Of a stretch of DNA of 64,000 nt, positions 1 through 9,725 are shown in pieces. A program made the position numbers and the translations under genes. Each line of letters opens with the position of its first letter. Positions within the stretch are counted from its first letter, which is position 1. Origin of the DNA: Xanthomonas hortorum pv. cynarae. GTDB lineage: Bacteria; Pseudomonadota; Gammaproteobacteria; Xanthomonadales; Xanthomonadaceae. The notes beneath the pieces are model-generated. The model was not told the origin of the DNA. It was given only the letters and a program-made list of their open reading frames with translations, and searched no databases. The stretch is taken from assembly GCF_002939985.1 (NCBI RefSeq), contig NZ_MDFM01000009.1, forward strand, positions 105,871 through 169,870, in the 5' to 3' direction.

Positions 1-36
1 TTCCGGGGCTTTTTTTTGGCTGCCAACGCGGCTGCG

Positions 37-1632
37 TCAGCTGTCCAAAATCACCCGCGCCGCATTATGTCCAGGCGCGCCGGTCACGCCGCCGCCGGGG
101 TGCGTCCCTGACCCGCAGAGATACAGCCCTGGCACCGCGCCACGATAGGCGCCCTGCCCCAGCATGGGGCGTGCGCTGAAAAGCTGATTGAGGCTGAGGG
201 CGCCGTGGAAGATGTCGCCGCCGATCAAGCCGAAGATGCGCTCCAGATCGAGGGGGCTGAGGATCTGCCGGCCTAGCACCGATGCGGCGAATCCTGGTGC
301 GTAGCGCTCCACGGTGGCGATCATCAGATCGGCGACTTCTTCGCGATGATCGTCCCAGTGCCGGCCATCGGGAAGTTGCGGTGCCACGTGCTGGCAAAAC
401 AGGCTGGCCACGTGCTGCCCAGGCGGTGCCAGGCTGTTGTCCAAGGTGCTGGGAATCAGCAGTTCGACCACCGGCTCGCGCGACCATCCGAATGCGCGCG
501 CGTCCTGCCAGGCACGGTCCATGTAATCCAGACTCGGCGCGAGAATGATGCCGGCGGTGAGATGGTCGCCCGCACCCGGCAATGCGGTAAATTCCGGCAG
601 GCGAGAGAGCGCCACGTTCATGCGGAACGTGCCTGATCCACAGCGGTAATGCGCCATGCGTTCGTGTGTGGCTACAGGGACATCTTCTGGACGCATCAGG
701 CGTTGATAGAGCAGTTTCGGATTGACGTTGGCAACCACTGCACGCGCTCGAATCGTCTCTCCGTGAGCGGTGAGGACACCGACCGCACGCCCCTGCTCCA
801 CCAGCACGCGATCCACCGCACAGCCGGTACGCATCTGCGTACCGTATTCGCGCGCACTGGCGGCCATTGCCTGCGTAATGGCCCCCATGCCACCGATGGC
901 ATGGCCCCACGCGCCCTTGACGCCGTTGCTTTGCCCGAACACGTGATGCAACAACACATACGCCGTGCCCGGCGCGTACGGGCTGGCGTAATTGCCGACG
1001 ATGCCGTCGAAGCCGAATAGCGCCTTGATTGGTGCGCTTTCGAACCAGCGATCCAGATACTCGGCTGCGGAAATCGTGAATAAATCGAGCAGATCCTGAC
1101 GCAACGTAAGCGACAAGCCCTGCAGCTGCAGCCCCACCTTTCCCGCTCGCCACAACTGCGGCAACGCGCGTAGCCAGCCGCCCTCAGTGACATCGGGCGG
1201 CGGCTGTAATGCCAGCGCACGCAAGACATCGGCCAGTTGCTCCAGGCGCGCTTCATAGGCAGGCAATGCAGCGGCATCGCGCGCGGAGAATTTGGCGACT
1301 TCCGCAGCAGTGCGCCCAGCACCGGCCAGAAGATACTCACCGTTTGGCAGCGGTAAAAAGTTATTGATGCGGCGCGCAACCACGCGCAGACCATGCCGCT
1401 CCAGCTCAAGGTCTGCGATGACTTTGGGCTGCAGCAACGACACCGTATACGCCGCCACTGAATTGCGAAATCCGGGGTGAAATTCTTCGGTGACTGCTGC
1501 GCCGCCGACCACATCGCGTGCTTCCAGTACCAGCACGCGCTTGCCTGCCTTGGCCAGATACGCAGCGCACACCAGGCCATTGTGGCCGGCGCCAATGATC
1601 AGTGCGTCCAACGGTTCGGAGGCGGTGGGCAT
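37..1632 (-). CDS. FAD-dependent oxidoreductase, phytoene desaturase/PYROXD2-like
   Basis: A 531-residue flavoprotein of the phytoene-desaturase-like amine oxidase superfamily (COG1233 type). The N-terminus carries the dinucleotide-binding fold, with GAGHNGL near residue 15 followed by an acidic residue ending the second strand and a VVGGAA stretch. The C-terminal CGSGTHPGGGVTGAPGHNAA segment is the second FAD-contacting motif typical of these enzymes. No signal peptide is seen, so it is probably cytoplasmic. The substrate is unknown. No other carotenoid genes are adjacent, so a carotenoid role is not supported, and the mitochondrial PYROXD2-like branch fits better. The ATG start is preceded only by a weak ribosome-binding site. 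The gene is divergent from the M13 peptidase gene to its right. Confidence 0.85.
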   Translation of the reverse strand: MPTASEPLDALIIGAGHNGLVCAAYLAKAGKRVLVLEARDVVGGAAVTEEFHPGFRNSVAAYTVSLLQPKVIADLELERHGLRVVARRINNFLPLPNGEYLLAGAGRTAAEVAKFSARDAAALPAYEARLEQLADVLRALALQPPPDVTEGGWLRALPQLWRAGKVGLQLQGLSLTLRQDLLDLFTISAAEYLDRWFESAPIKALFGFDGIVGNYASPYAPGTAYVLLHHVFGQSNGVKGAWGHAIGGMGAITQAMAASAREYGTQMRTGCAVDRVLVEQGRAVGVLTAHGETIRARAVVANVNPKLLYQRLMRPEDVPVATHERMAHYRCGSGTFRMNVALSRLPEFTALPGAGDHLTAGIILAPSLDYMDRAWQDARAFGWSREPVVELLIPSTLDNSLAPPGQHVASLFCQHVAPQLPDGRHWDDHREEVADLMIATVERYAPGFAASVLGRQILSPLDLERIFGLIGGDIFHGALSLNQLFSARPMLGQGAYRGAVPGLYLCGSGTHPGGGVTGAPGHNAARVILDS

Positions 1633-1969
1633 GCGCTCGTGTATAGCATCGCTTGCCCGAGTCGGCCATTCGCACAGTCTCGACCATCGCTACCGATGTG
1701 CGCTCACCATCACCGACATGGTCCATGTCTGCCGAGAACATGAACCAAACACCCGCGCGACGCAGGATGAGAAGGCCGCAGGCTCCCTACCTAGCGCGTC
1801 ACGGCACGTTGCCAGCCAGCAGCCGCATGCCAAATAGCCGTCAGCCCAGCGCATCTACACACGCCGCACCCATGATCTTCGACACCATGCCATCCGGCTG
1901 GCGAGGCGTAGAGTGCCGGCCACGGCCCTGGCGACGGGGCTTCCCAATCCGCTGCTTCTGGAGCCCTTT
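1633..1969. other. Intergenic region with no recognised element
   Basis: This is the divergent gap between the FAD oxidoreductase and the first M13 peptidase gene. It should hold both promoters, but I could not identify convincing -35/-10 boxes, a repeat or a small gene. A GGAG ribosome-binding site at about 1960-1963 sits six bases before the GTG start at 1970. Confidence 0.5.
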
Positions 1970-4093
1970 GTGATTCGAACACCTCATTTATTGACGTTGA
2001 CCCTGGCCGTGGCCACCGCGCTGAGCGCTTGCAAGAAGTCTGAAGACGCCGCGCCTGCCGCCCCCGCGGCCGACACAGCGGCAACCACGCCCGCTGCACC
2101 CAAGACGCTGACCCTGGACCAGAGCAAGCTGCCGGCGGTGAACCAGTTCACTGCGGCCGATCTGGATGCCAACGGCAACGCCTGTACCGACCTCAACGCC
2201 TACGCCAACGCCAAGTTCCTGGCCGCCAACCCGGTGCCGAGCGATCGCACCAGCTGGGGCGCGTTCGAGATGCTCGACGAGCGCTCCAATGCGATCCAGC
2301 AGCAGCTGGTCGAACAGGCTGCGGCCGATACCAGCGCCAGCGGCGTGGAAAAGATTGTCGGCGACCTGTGGTCCACCGGCATGGACGAAGCCAAGATCAA
2401 CGCCCAGGGTATCGAGCCGCTGAAGCCCGAACTGGCCGCCATCGACGCCATCAGCGACCAGGCCAAGCTGGTCGACTATCTGCGCAGCAGCGCGGCCAAG
2501 GGCAACAACGAACTCTTCAGCTTCGGCGCCGAGGCGGACTTCAAGAAGTCCAGCCAGAACATCGCTTACGCCATGCAGGGCGGCCTGGGTTTGCCGGATC
2601 CGGAGTACTAAACCAGCGCTACCAACAAGGCCAAGCTGGAGGCCTACCAGGCGCACGTGGCCAAGGTGCTGGAGCTGTCCGGCGTGGCTGCGGCCGATGC
2701 CGCCGCGCAGGCCAAGCAGGTGGTCGCGTTCGAAAGCCGTCTGGCCAAGGTCTCCAAGACCAGCACCCAGATGTCGCGCGATGCCTCGCTGGCCTACAAC
2801 CCGATCTCGCCGGCCGAGGCCGACAAGCTGACTCCCAATTGGTCGTGGACCGAGTTCTTCAAGTCGCAGGGCGTGACCACGCCGGAAATGTTCTCGCTGG
2901 CGATCCCGGCCTTCCATCAGGAAGTGAGCAAGATGATCGCCGACACCGACCCGGCGATCTGGCGCGCCTACCTGCGCTTCCACACCGTCGATGGCGCCTC
3001 GCCGTTCCTGAGCCAGCCGTTCGTCGATGAGAACTTCGCGTTCTACAACAAGACCCTGCGCGGCCAGAAGGAAATCAAGCCGCGTTGGAAGCGCGTGCTG
3101 GCGACCATCAACGGCCAGACCGGCGAAGCGCTGGGCCAGATGTACGTCAAGGTTGCCTTCCCGGCCGATTCCAAGGCCAAGATGGAAACGCTGGTGACCA
3201 ATCTGCGCACCGCGCTGAAAGCCCGCATCGAAAAGCTCGACTGGATGAGCCCGGAGACCAAGACCAAGGCGATCGCCAAGTGGGAAAGCTTCACGCCCAA
3301 GATCGGCTACCCGGAAAAATGGCGTGAGTGGAACGGTTTGAACACCAGCCGTGACAGCTACCTGGGCAACGTAATGGCCGCGTCCGAATACAACTACAAG
3401 TGGAACCTGTCCAAGATCGGCAAGCCGGTGGACAAGACCGAATGGGGCATGAGCCCGCAGACGGTCAATGCGTACTACAACCCGCTGCAGAACGAGATCG
3501 TGTTCCCGGCGGCGATCCTGCAGCCGCCGTTCTTCGACCCGAATGCGCCAGAGGAAATGAACTACGGCGGCATCGGCGCGGTGATCGGCCATGAGATGAC
3601 GCATGGTTACGACGACCAGGGCAGCCGCTTTGGTGCCGATGGCAACTTCATCGCCGATCCGGGTTGGTGGACGCAGAAGGATCTGGACGCGTTCAAGGCG
3701 CGCACCGGCAAGCTGGTCGCGCAGTTCGACGGCTATCGCACCCCGGCTGGCGACAAGGTCAAGGGCGACCTGACCCTGGGCGAAAACATCGCCGACCTGG
3801 GCGGCCTCAACACCGCCTACGACGCGATGAAGACCGCCACCGCCGGCAAAGACGATCCCAAGAGCGACGGCATCACCCGCGATCAGCGCTTCTTCCTCAA
3901 CTGGGCCACGGTGTGGCGCCGCAACTTCACCCCGGAAGAACTGGTGGTGCGCCTGAAGACCGACCCGCACGCGCCGGCCAACTTCCGCGCCATCGGTGCG
4001 CCGTCGAACATGCCGGCCTTCGCCGCCGCGTTCTCGTGCAAGGCCGGCGATGCGATGGTGCGTCAGGGCGATAAGCAGGTCGTGATCTGGTAA
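1970..4093 (+). pseudogene. M13 family metallopeptidase lipoprotein, interrupted by an in-frame stop
   Basis: Zinc peptidase of the neprilysin/PepO family (M13), periplasmic and lipid-anchored by design. The GTG start at 1970 has a GGAG site and begins a signal peptide ending in the lipobox LSAC. Codon 214 is TAA (2609-2611), where the neighbouring paralogue has Tyr-Tyr-Thr. The same frame then continues without interruption to 4093, so this is one gene of about 707 codons cut by a single-base nonsense change rather than a frameshift. The distal part keeps the active site: GHEMTHGYDD (His about 541), GENIADLGG, DPHAPANFR and the family C-terminus ending VIW. A GTG at 2657 could restart translation but would give a product without an export signal. 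A sequencing error cannot be excluded. A strong terminator follows. Confidence 0.85.
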
Positions 4094-4122
4094 TCGTGAT
4101 CGCAAGAAAGCGGTAACCAACG

Positions 4123-4158
4123 CGGGCGGCGATCGGTTGATCGTCGCCCGTTTTTTTT
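4123..4158 (+). terminator. Rho-independent terminator after the first M13 gene
   Basis: A 12-base stem (CGGGCGGCGATC pairing with GATCGTCGCCCG, one G-T wobble) with a GGTT loop is followed by eight T residues. It separates the first M13 gene from the second, so the tandem copies are probably transcribed independently. The rest of the gap up to 4435 shows nothing else I can support. Confidence 0.9.
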
Positions 4159-4435
4159 GGGCATTTCCGAAACGCACGTTCGCGACGCGAGCGGACTGCG
4201 CGAGATTGTTTCCGCAACCCAGGCAGCAGGCACTCGCATGCAGCAGCCACTTCGTTTTCGATGGGATTTTTGCGCACACACAAACGCATCGCCTGCGCAT
4301 CTATCCATGCTTGAAGCGTGAGTTCGTCACTCAGCCATCGAGAGCATAAACACCAAGCCTCAACAAAGCTCAACGCGTGCTCTCGCAAAGACGCACGCGC
4401 TTATGCTCGGTGTCCTTTCATGCGACTGGGCTTCC

Positions 4436-6544
4436 ATGTCACCGATCAAGACCTCTACGCTCGCTCTGGCACTGGTTGTAGCCCTGGCGAGCTGCAAGCG
4501 CGAAGCCGACGACAGCAGCACGCCCGCGCAAACGGCTGCGCCGACGCGCGCATCGGCAACCGCCGCCACCGCCACAACCAAATCCTCGTTCGACATCAAC
4601 GAGCTGGACACGGCAACAAGCGCTTGCCAGAACCTGGATACGTTCGTCAACGCCAAATGGGCCAAAGCCAATCCGATTCCGGCCGACCGCACCAGCTGGG
4701 GCGTGTTCGACGAACTGACGGAAAAGAGCCTGGTCACGCAGCGAGAGATTGTTGAAAGCGCCGCCAAGCAGGCAGACAAGCAAGCCGACCCGCTTGCACG
4801 CAAACTTGGTCTGCTTTATGCCTCGGGGATGGACGAAGCCGCCATCGAGGCGGCGGGAGACCAGCCGATCCGCTCGCAGCTGGAGGCCATTGGCGCGCTG
4901 AAATCCGCCAAGGATGTCGCCGCGTACATCACCAGCCGCTATGCGGAGGGCGATGGCAAGGTGTTCGAGTTCGGCGCAAGCGAAGACTTCCACAAGGCAT
5001 ACCGGCAAATCGCCTTTGCCAACGAAGGCGGCCTGGGCCTGCCGACCAAGGATTACTACACCGCTGCCGAATACGCCCCCATCCGTGAGGCCTATCTGGC
5101 CTATATCGCCAAGTCGTTCGAGCTCACCGGCAGCGATGCCGACGCGGCCAAGGCGCAGGCGAAGGACGTGATGGCACTTGAATCGCAACTGGCTGCCGCG
5201 TCGCTGGCGCCAACCGATGCACGCCAACCCAAGAACCAATATCACTTCGTCAGCGTTGCCGAGTCAGACAAGCTCACCCCGCACTTTTCATGGAAAGACT
5301 TCTTCGCCGCGCAAGGCGTGGATGTCGGTGCGGGCTTCTCGTTGTCGCAACCGCGTTTCTTCGCAGCGTTCGACCATCAGTTGGCCAGTGCACCAATTGC
5401 ACAGTGGCAGGCCTACCTGCGCTTCCATACCATCGACGAGGCATCCAAACAGCTCAGCAAGGCATTCGTCGACAACAACTTCGCCTTCTATAGCAAGGCC
5501 CTGTCCGGACAACCGGAGCAACGCCCACGTTGGAAACGCGTCCTGCGCGCGGTCGACGAAGCCATGGGCGAAGGCCTTGGCCAGCTCTACGTCGCCAAGG
5601 TCTTCACGCCCGAAGCTAAGCAACGCGCTGCCGAATTGGTCGACAACGTCCGCGCAGCGCTCAAGACGCGCATCGAAAACGTCGATTGGATGAGCAACGA
5701 AACCAAAACAAAGGCGCTTGCAAAGTGGGAGGCCTTCCTGCCTAAGATCGGCTATCCAGACACCTGGCGTGACTGGTCGGGGCTGGAGATCGTTCCCGGG
5801 GCCTACTACCGCAATCTGCAGGCGGCGGCCAAGTTCAATTATCACTACGACATCGCCCAGATCGGCAAACCCACCGATCGCAAGCGGTGGTCAATGCCTC
5901 CGCAGACGGTCAACGCGTACTACAGCCCGAGTACCAACACCATCAATTTCCCGGCCGGCATCCTGCAACCGCCGTTCTTCGACGCCAACGCCGACGATGC
6001 CCTGAACTACGGCGCCATCGGCGCGATCATCGGGCACGAAGCCACGCATGGCTTCGACGATCAAGGCAGCCAGTTCGATGGCGCGGGCAACAACGTCAAT
6101 TGGTGGACTGCGCAGGATCGCAAGGCATTCGAGCAGCGTGCCGACGGCTTGGTGAAGCAGTTCGATGCGTATGTTCCCTTGCCGAGTCACCCCACAATGC
6201 ATGTCAACGGCAGACTCACTCTGGGCGAAAACATCGCCGACCTGGGCGGTATCAACATTGCCTACGACGCGCTGCAGACCGCACTGCGTCAGCACCCTGA
6301 GCGCGTTGCGAATATTGACGGGTACACCCCCGAGCAGCGGTTTTTCCTGGGCTTTGCGCGTAACTGGCGTGGACTCACACGTGAGCAGCAACAGCTGGTC
6401 TACCTCGCGAGCGACCCCCACTCACCGGACAATCTGCGCGCCATCGCCGCACCCTCCAACATGCCGCAATTTGCCACCGCGTTTGCGTGCAAGCCCGGCG
6501 ACGCGATGGTGCGGCCTGAGAAAGACCGCGTGGTGATCTGGTAG
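4436..6544 (+). CDS. M13 family metallopeptidase lipoprotein (intact copy)
   Basis: A 702-residue zinc endopeptidase of the neprilysin/PepO family, expected in the periplasm as a lipoprotein. I chose the ATG at 4436 over the in-frame ATG at 4403 because it places a clean signal peptide directly before the lipobox LASC. All expected catalytic elements are present: the substrate-binding NAYY motif, the zinc motif GHEATHGFDD (His534, Glu535, His538), the third ligand in GENIADLGG (Glu598), the DPHSPDNLR histidine near the end, and the terminal VVIW. The length matches the family. It is closely related to the interrupted gene upstream and the more divergent one downstream, so the three arose by tandem duplication. 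It is probably the only fully functional member. Its natural substrates are unknown. Confidence 0.92.
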   Translation: MSPIKTSTLALALVVALASCKREADDSSTPAQTAAPTRASATAATATTKSSFDINELDTATSACQNLDTFVNAKWAKANPIPADRTSWGVFDELTEKSLVTQREIVESAAKQADKQADPLARKLGLLYASGMDEAAIEAAGDQPIRSQLEAIGALKSAKDVAAYITSRYAEGDGKVFEFGASEDFHKAYRQIAFANEGGLGLPTKDYYTAAEYAPIREAYLAYIAKSFELTGSDADAAKAQAKDVMALESQLAAASLAPTDARQPKNQYHFVSVAESDKLTPHFSWKDFFAAQGVDVGAGFSLSQPRFFAAFDHQLASAPIAQWQAYLRFHTIDEASKQLSKAFVDNNFAFYSKALSGQPEQRPRWKRVLRAVDEAMGEGLGQLYVAKVFTPEAKQRAAELVDNVRAALKTRIENVDWMSNETKTKALAKWEAFLPKIGYPDTWRDWSGLEIVPGAYYRNLQAAAKFNYHYDIAQIGKPTDRKRWSMPPQTVNAYYSPSTNTINFPAGILQPPFFDANADDALNYGAIGAIIGHEATHGFDDQGSQFDGAGNNVNWWTAQDRKAFEQRADGLVKQFDAYVPLPSHPTMHVNGRLTLGENIADLGGINIAYDALQTALRQHPERVANIDGYTPEQRFFLGFARNWRGLTREQQQLVYLASDPHSPDNLRAIAAPSNMPQFATAFACKPGDAMVRPEKDRVVIW

Positions 6545-6731
6545 GGCGCTGCGCTAGTCACTGCCTGCAAGCGCTTTCAACACGACAGCAACACGCACAG
6601 GCCCGCACCCGCGGTCCTGTCGCGTTCATGCAAGCGGCCGGCACCGAGGACAAACGGCAGCTCGCGCCCGCCTGCACGAGGCGCAGCCTTGCTAAACTCC
6701 GCCGACTTCAATCTGGCCACCCTTCTTCTCG

Positions 6732-8744
6732 ATGCCCACCATTCGTCCGCTTGCCCTCGCTCTTGGCTTCAGCCTGATCACGCTGCTGTCCGCCCCCGAC
6801 GCCGACGCCGCGCGCAAGAAGAAGGCCGCTCCCAAGGCCCCGGCCGTCTCGGCGGCGTGTACCGATTTCTACGATTACGCCAATGCCGGCTGGCTCAAGG
6901 CCAATCCGTTGCCGCAGACCGGCGCCGTCACCGCACTGGGCCAGTTGTCCGAGCGCGCCCTGCAGCAGCAGCGCGAATTGCTGGACGCCTCGATGAAGAC
7001 CCCGCAGGGCAACGTGCAGAAGTTGCTCGGCGACTTCTGGGCCAGCGGCCTGGACGAAGCCTCGGTCGAAAAGGACGGCTCCAACCCCATCGCCCCCTTG
7101 CTGGCGCGCATCGACGCGATCAAGAAGGCCAAGGATGTGCCCGCTTCCATCGCCGCGCTGCATCAGGTCGGTATCCCGGTCGGCTTCAACTTCGGTCCGG
7201 ACGTGGATCTGAGGGCCCTGGATCGCCACATCGGTTACTTCATGCAAGGCGGCATGGGCCTGCCTGATCCGGCGTTCTACACCCGCACCGATGCCGACAC
7301 CCAGGCGCTGATGGGCCGCTACCGCAGCTACGTCAAGCAGATGCTGGCGCTGACCGGCACCCCGGCCGACCGCCTCGAAGCCGATGCGGCGTCGGTACTG
7401 CAGATCGAAACCGCGCTGGCACGCAGTGCGCAGTCGGTGCCGGGCATCAACAACCCGTTCAACAACTACGCCCCGATCGCCACCAAGGAACTGACCAAGC
7501 AGTACAAGAACCTGCGCCTGGCCGACTTTCTGGAAGCGCAGGGCGTCAAGGACGATCTGGTGTCGATGGCCGACCCGGCCATGTTCAAGCAGCTCGACAG
7601 CATGATCGTCAGCATCAAGCCGGACCAGTGGAAGGCCTATCTGCGCTGGCGCGTGGGCGATGCGATGGCGCCGTATCTGTCCAAGAGCTTCCACGATGCC
7701 GAATACCAGTTCCGCGGCCGTCTGCTGCGTGGCGATGCATTGCCGCCGCAGCGCTGGCAGCAGGTGCTGGACGCGATCAATATCGCCGCCGGCCCGATGC
7801 TCGGTCGCGAATACGTGGCGCGTTACCTGAGCAGCGACACCCGCCGTCAGGCCGAAGCCATTGCCGACCAAGTGCGCGATGCACAGCTGGCCGCGCTGGA
7901 GCGCACCGGCTGGGGCAACGGCGAGGTGATCGCCGAAGCCAAGGCCAAACTGTCGGCGATGAAGATCGAGGTCGGCGCACCGCGTCGTGACCTGGACTAC
8001 ACCGTGCAGCCGATGGGCCGCGGCAGCTTCGGCGGCAACATGCTGATCGCCTCGACCTGGCGTCACCGCGAAGAAATGAAGCGCATCGGCAAGGGCAACG
8101 CCGACCGTCGTTGGGACGTACTGCCGCAGCAGCCGGCAGTGGCCTACGACATCGCGCAGAACCGTCTGATCATCACCGCCGCCGTATTGCAGGCACCGGT
8201 GCTGACCGCCGGCAGCACCCCGGCCGCGCAGTACGGCGCCTACGGCGCGCTGGTGGCACACGAAATCACCCGTGCCATCGACGCCAAGGGCTCGCTGGTG
8301 GATGCCAAGGGCGAGTTGCGCAGCTGGTGGACGCCGGCCGAGAAGACCAGCTGGACGTTGCTGACTGGCAAGGTGGCCAATCAGTTCGCCGCTTATCCGT
8401 ACCCGGGCGTGCCCAACGTCAAGGTCAACGGCGCGCAGACCGCCGAAGAAAACCTGGCCGACCTGGCCGGCATCGAACTGGCCTGGCAGGCCTTCAGCAA
8501 GGCCCAGCCGGCCGCCACCGAGGCCGACAAGCAGGCGTTCTTCACTGCCTGGGCCGGCCTGTGGGCACAGCAGCTGTCGCCGAACGAAGCGGTGCAGCGT
8601 GCAAGCGCAGATATCCGTGCGCCGGGCCAGTGGCGTACCAACGGCCCGCTGTCCAACTTGCCCGAGTTCGGTGCAGCGTTCACCTGCAAGCCGGGCCAGC
8701 CGATGCAGCGTGTGGATACCGAGCAGTTGAAGATCTGGCGCTGA
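6732..8744 (+). CDS. M13-like protein lacking catalytic residues (probable pseudopeptidase)
   Basis: A 670-residue protein clearly homologous over its whole length to the two upstream M13 peptidases, but with altered active-site positions. The zinc motif reads HEITR (His510, Arg514), so the second zinc-binding histidine is arginine. The NAYY substrate motif reads VAYD. The DPHSP histidine position reads DIRAP. The glutamate ligand motif survives as EENLADLAG. The N-terminus is an ordinary signal peptide ending near ADA before a lysine-rich stretch, without a lipobox, so the protein should be soluble in the periplasm. The frame is open and codon usage matches its neighbours, which suggests selection for a non-catalytic role. 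A drifting duplicate is the alternative. A terminator follows. Confidence 0.88.
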   Translation: MPTIRPLALALGFSLITLLSAPDADAARKKKAAPKAPAVSAACTDFYDYANAGWLKANPLPQTGAVTALGQLSERALQQQRELLDASMKTPQGNVQKLLGDFWASGLDEASVEKDGSNPIAPLLARIDAIKKAKDVPASIAALHQVGIPVGFNFGPDVDLRALDRHIGYFMQGGMGLPDPAFYTRTDADTQALMGRYRSYVKQMLALTGTPADRLEADAASVLQIETALARSAQSVPGINNPFNNYAPIATKELTKQYKNLRLADFLEAQGVKDDLVSMADPAMFKQLDSMIVSIKPDQWKAYLRWRVGDAMAPYLSKSFHDAEYQFRGRLLRGDALPPQRWQQVLDAINIAAGPMLGREYVARYLSSDTRRQAEAIADQVRDAQLAALERTGWGNGEVIAEAKAKLSAMKIEVGAPRRDLDYTVQPMGRGSFGGNMLIASTWRHREEMKRIGKGNADRRWDVLPQQPAVAYDIAQNRLIITAAVLQAPVLTAGSTPAAQYGAYGALVAHEITRAIDAKGSLVDAKGELRSWWTPAEKTSWTLLTGKVANQFAAYPYPGVPNVKVNGAQTAEENLADLAGIELAWQAFSKAQPAATEADKQAFFTAWAGLWAQQLSPNEAVQRASADIRAPGQWRTNGPLSNLPEFGAAFTCKPGQPMQRVDTEQLKIWR

Positions 8745-8759
8745 TTTCAGCGCCAGACA

Positions 8760-8797
8760 CAGTCACTGGAAATAAACACCCAGTCACTGGAAATAAA
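8760..8797. repeat. 17-bp direct repeat, two copies
   Basis: CAGTCACTGGAAATAAA occurs at 8760-8776 and again at 8781-8797, separated by four bases, between the stop codon of the third M13 gene and its terminator. It looks like a recent short tandem duplication. No function is evident. Confidence 0.85.
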
Positions 8798-8827
8798 AAA
8801 GAGCGCGGATTCCGCGCTCTTTTTTTG
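8798..8827 (+). terminator. Rho-independent terminator after the third M13 gene
   Basis: The stem GAGCGCGG/CCGCGCTC at 8801-8819 has a three-base loop and is followed by seven T residues. An upstream A-run would let it work in both directions, also ending transcription from the rhomboid gene on the other strand. Confidence 0.92.
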
Positions 8828-8888
8828 TCTGTCTCGTTTTGTCTGTCTCGCACGTTCTTCCATCCCGAAGAACCACGCCCTGCTCTTC

Positions 8889-8956
8889 GTAGGAGCGGCC
8901 CTGGCCGCGATGAGGCGTTACCGATAACGCCCCATCGCGGCCAAGGCCGCTCCTAC
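8889..8956. repeat. GTAG-headed REP palindrome
   Basis: A roughly 68-bp imperfect palindrome opens with GTAGGAGCGGCC and closes with its inverse GGCCGCTCCTAC. The inner arms are GCGATGAGGCGTTA and TAACGCCCCATCGC. GTAG-headed REP sequences of this kind are known as abundant extragenic elements in Xanthomonas and Stenotrophomonas. A related copy is at 49379-49472. Confidence 0.85.
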
Positions 8957-8989
8957 CGCTCAGCGCCTATCTGATCCGCCGCCACTCTC

Positions 8990-9685
8990 TCAACGCACCA
9001 CGCGCAACGGCGGCTTGCGACCACCTTTCCCACCCTTGCCGCCGCTGCCGCCGAACGGCGATTGGCCACGCCAGTAACGAATCATCAGCCAACCGAACAG
9101 CATGCCGCCCAGATGCGCGAAATGCGCCACGCCCGGCTGCCAGCCGGTTGCACCCAGAAACAGTTCGATCGCACCGAACACAATCACGAAGGTGCGCGCC
9201 TTCATCGGGATCGGCGGAAACAGCAGCATCACCCGCTGGTTGGGAAACAACATGCCGTAGGCCAGCAACAGGCCAAACACCCCGCCCGAGGCACCCACCA
9301 CCGGTGCGCCACTCTGGGTGAACCAGGCCATCAGCAGCTGGCACACGCCAGCGCCGGCCACACACACCAGGTAATAGGTCAGAAAGCGTTTCTGCCCCCA
9401 GGTTTGCTCCAGCGCCGCGCCGAACATGAAAAGCGCCAGCATGTTGAAGAACAGATGGTTGAAGCCACCGTGCAAAAACGCATAGGTCAGCAACTGCCAC
9501 GGCATGAAGCTGGCGCCGGGCGAGAACGCATCGAAACCGTTGGAAATCGGCCACAACATCAGCGACGACAACGCCGCATCGGAGGGCAGCACACCGGCGC
9601 CCAGGTCGCCCAATGCCCACTGCAACAGGAACAAGCCGATATTGGCGATCAATAACGCTTTGGTGACGGGCGGCAGTTGTGGCAT
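8990..9685 (-). CDS. Rhomboid family intramembrane serine protease
   Basis: A 231-residue polytopic inner-membrane protein that should cleave transmembrane substrates within the bilayer. The rhomboid signature is complete: HLFFN near residues 77-81, the nucleophile motif GASGG with Ser133, and the catalytic histidine at residue 191 in AHFAHLGG. Six hydrophobic segments are visible. The cytoplasmic tail is glycine/lysine-rich (GGSGGKGGKGG) and basic. The ATG at 9685 was chosen because AAGGA lies at a suitable distance. The upstream ATGs at 9712 and 9715 would add ten or eleven residues. It follows the alkyltransferase-like gene by 40 bases on the same strand, so co-transcription is likely. The substrate is unknown. 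Confidence 0.92.
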   Translation of the reverse strand: MPQLPPVTKALLIANIGLFLLQWALGDLGAGVLPSDAALSSLMLWPISNGFDAFSPGASFMPWQLLTYAFLHGGFNHLFFNMLALFMFGAALEQTWGQKRFLTYYLVCVAGAGVCQLLMAWFTQSGAPVVGASGGVFGLLLAYGMLFPNQRVMLLFPPIPMKARTFVIVFGAIELFLGATGWQPGVAHFAHLGGMLFGWLMIRYWRGQSPFGGSGGKGGKGGRKPPLRVVR

Positions 9686-9725
9686 GGCGGCATCCTTCGG
9701 AATGCCAACCATCATAACGGCAGGC

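Noticed and set aside
1..20. T-run at the left edge
   Set aside because: It may be the tail of a terminator for a gene to the left, but the other arm of the hairpin is outside the window.
1655..1700. Possible plant-inducible-promoter box (TTCGC-N15-TTCGC) near 1666
   Set aside because: Only the first half-site is present. The second position reads GCTAC, so it does not match the HrpX box.
1988..4300. 770-codon open frame antisense to the first M13 gene
   Set aside because: It is composed of high-GC antisense codons, matches no family I know, and runs against a gene with clear catalytic motifs.
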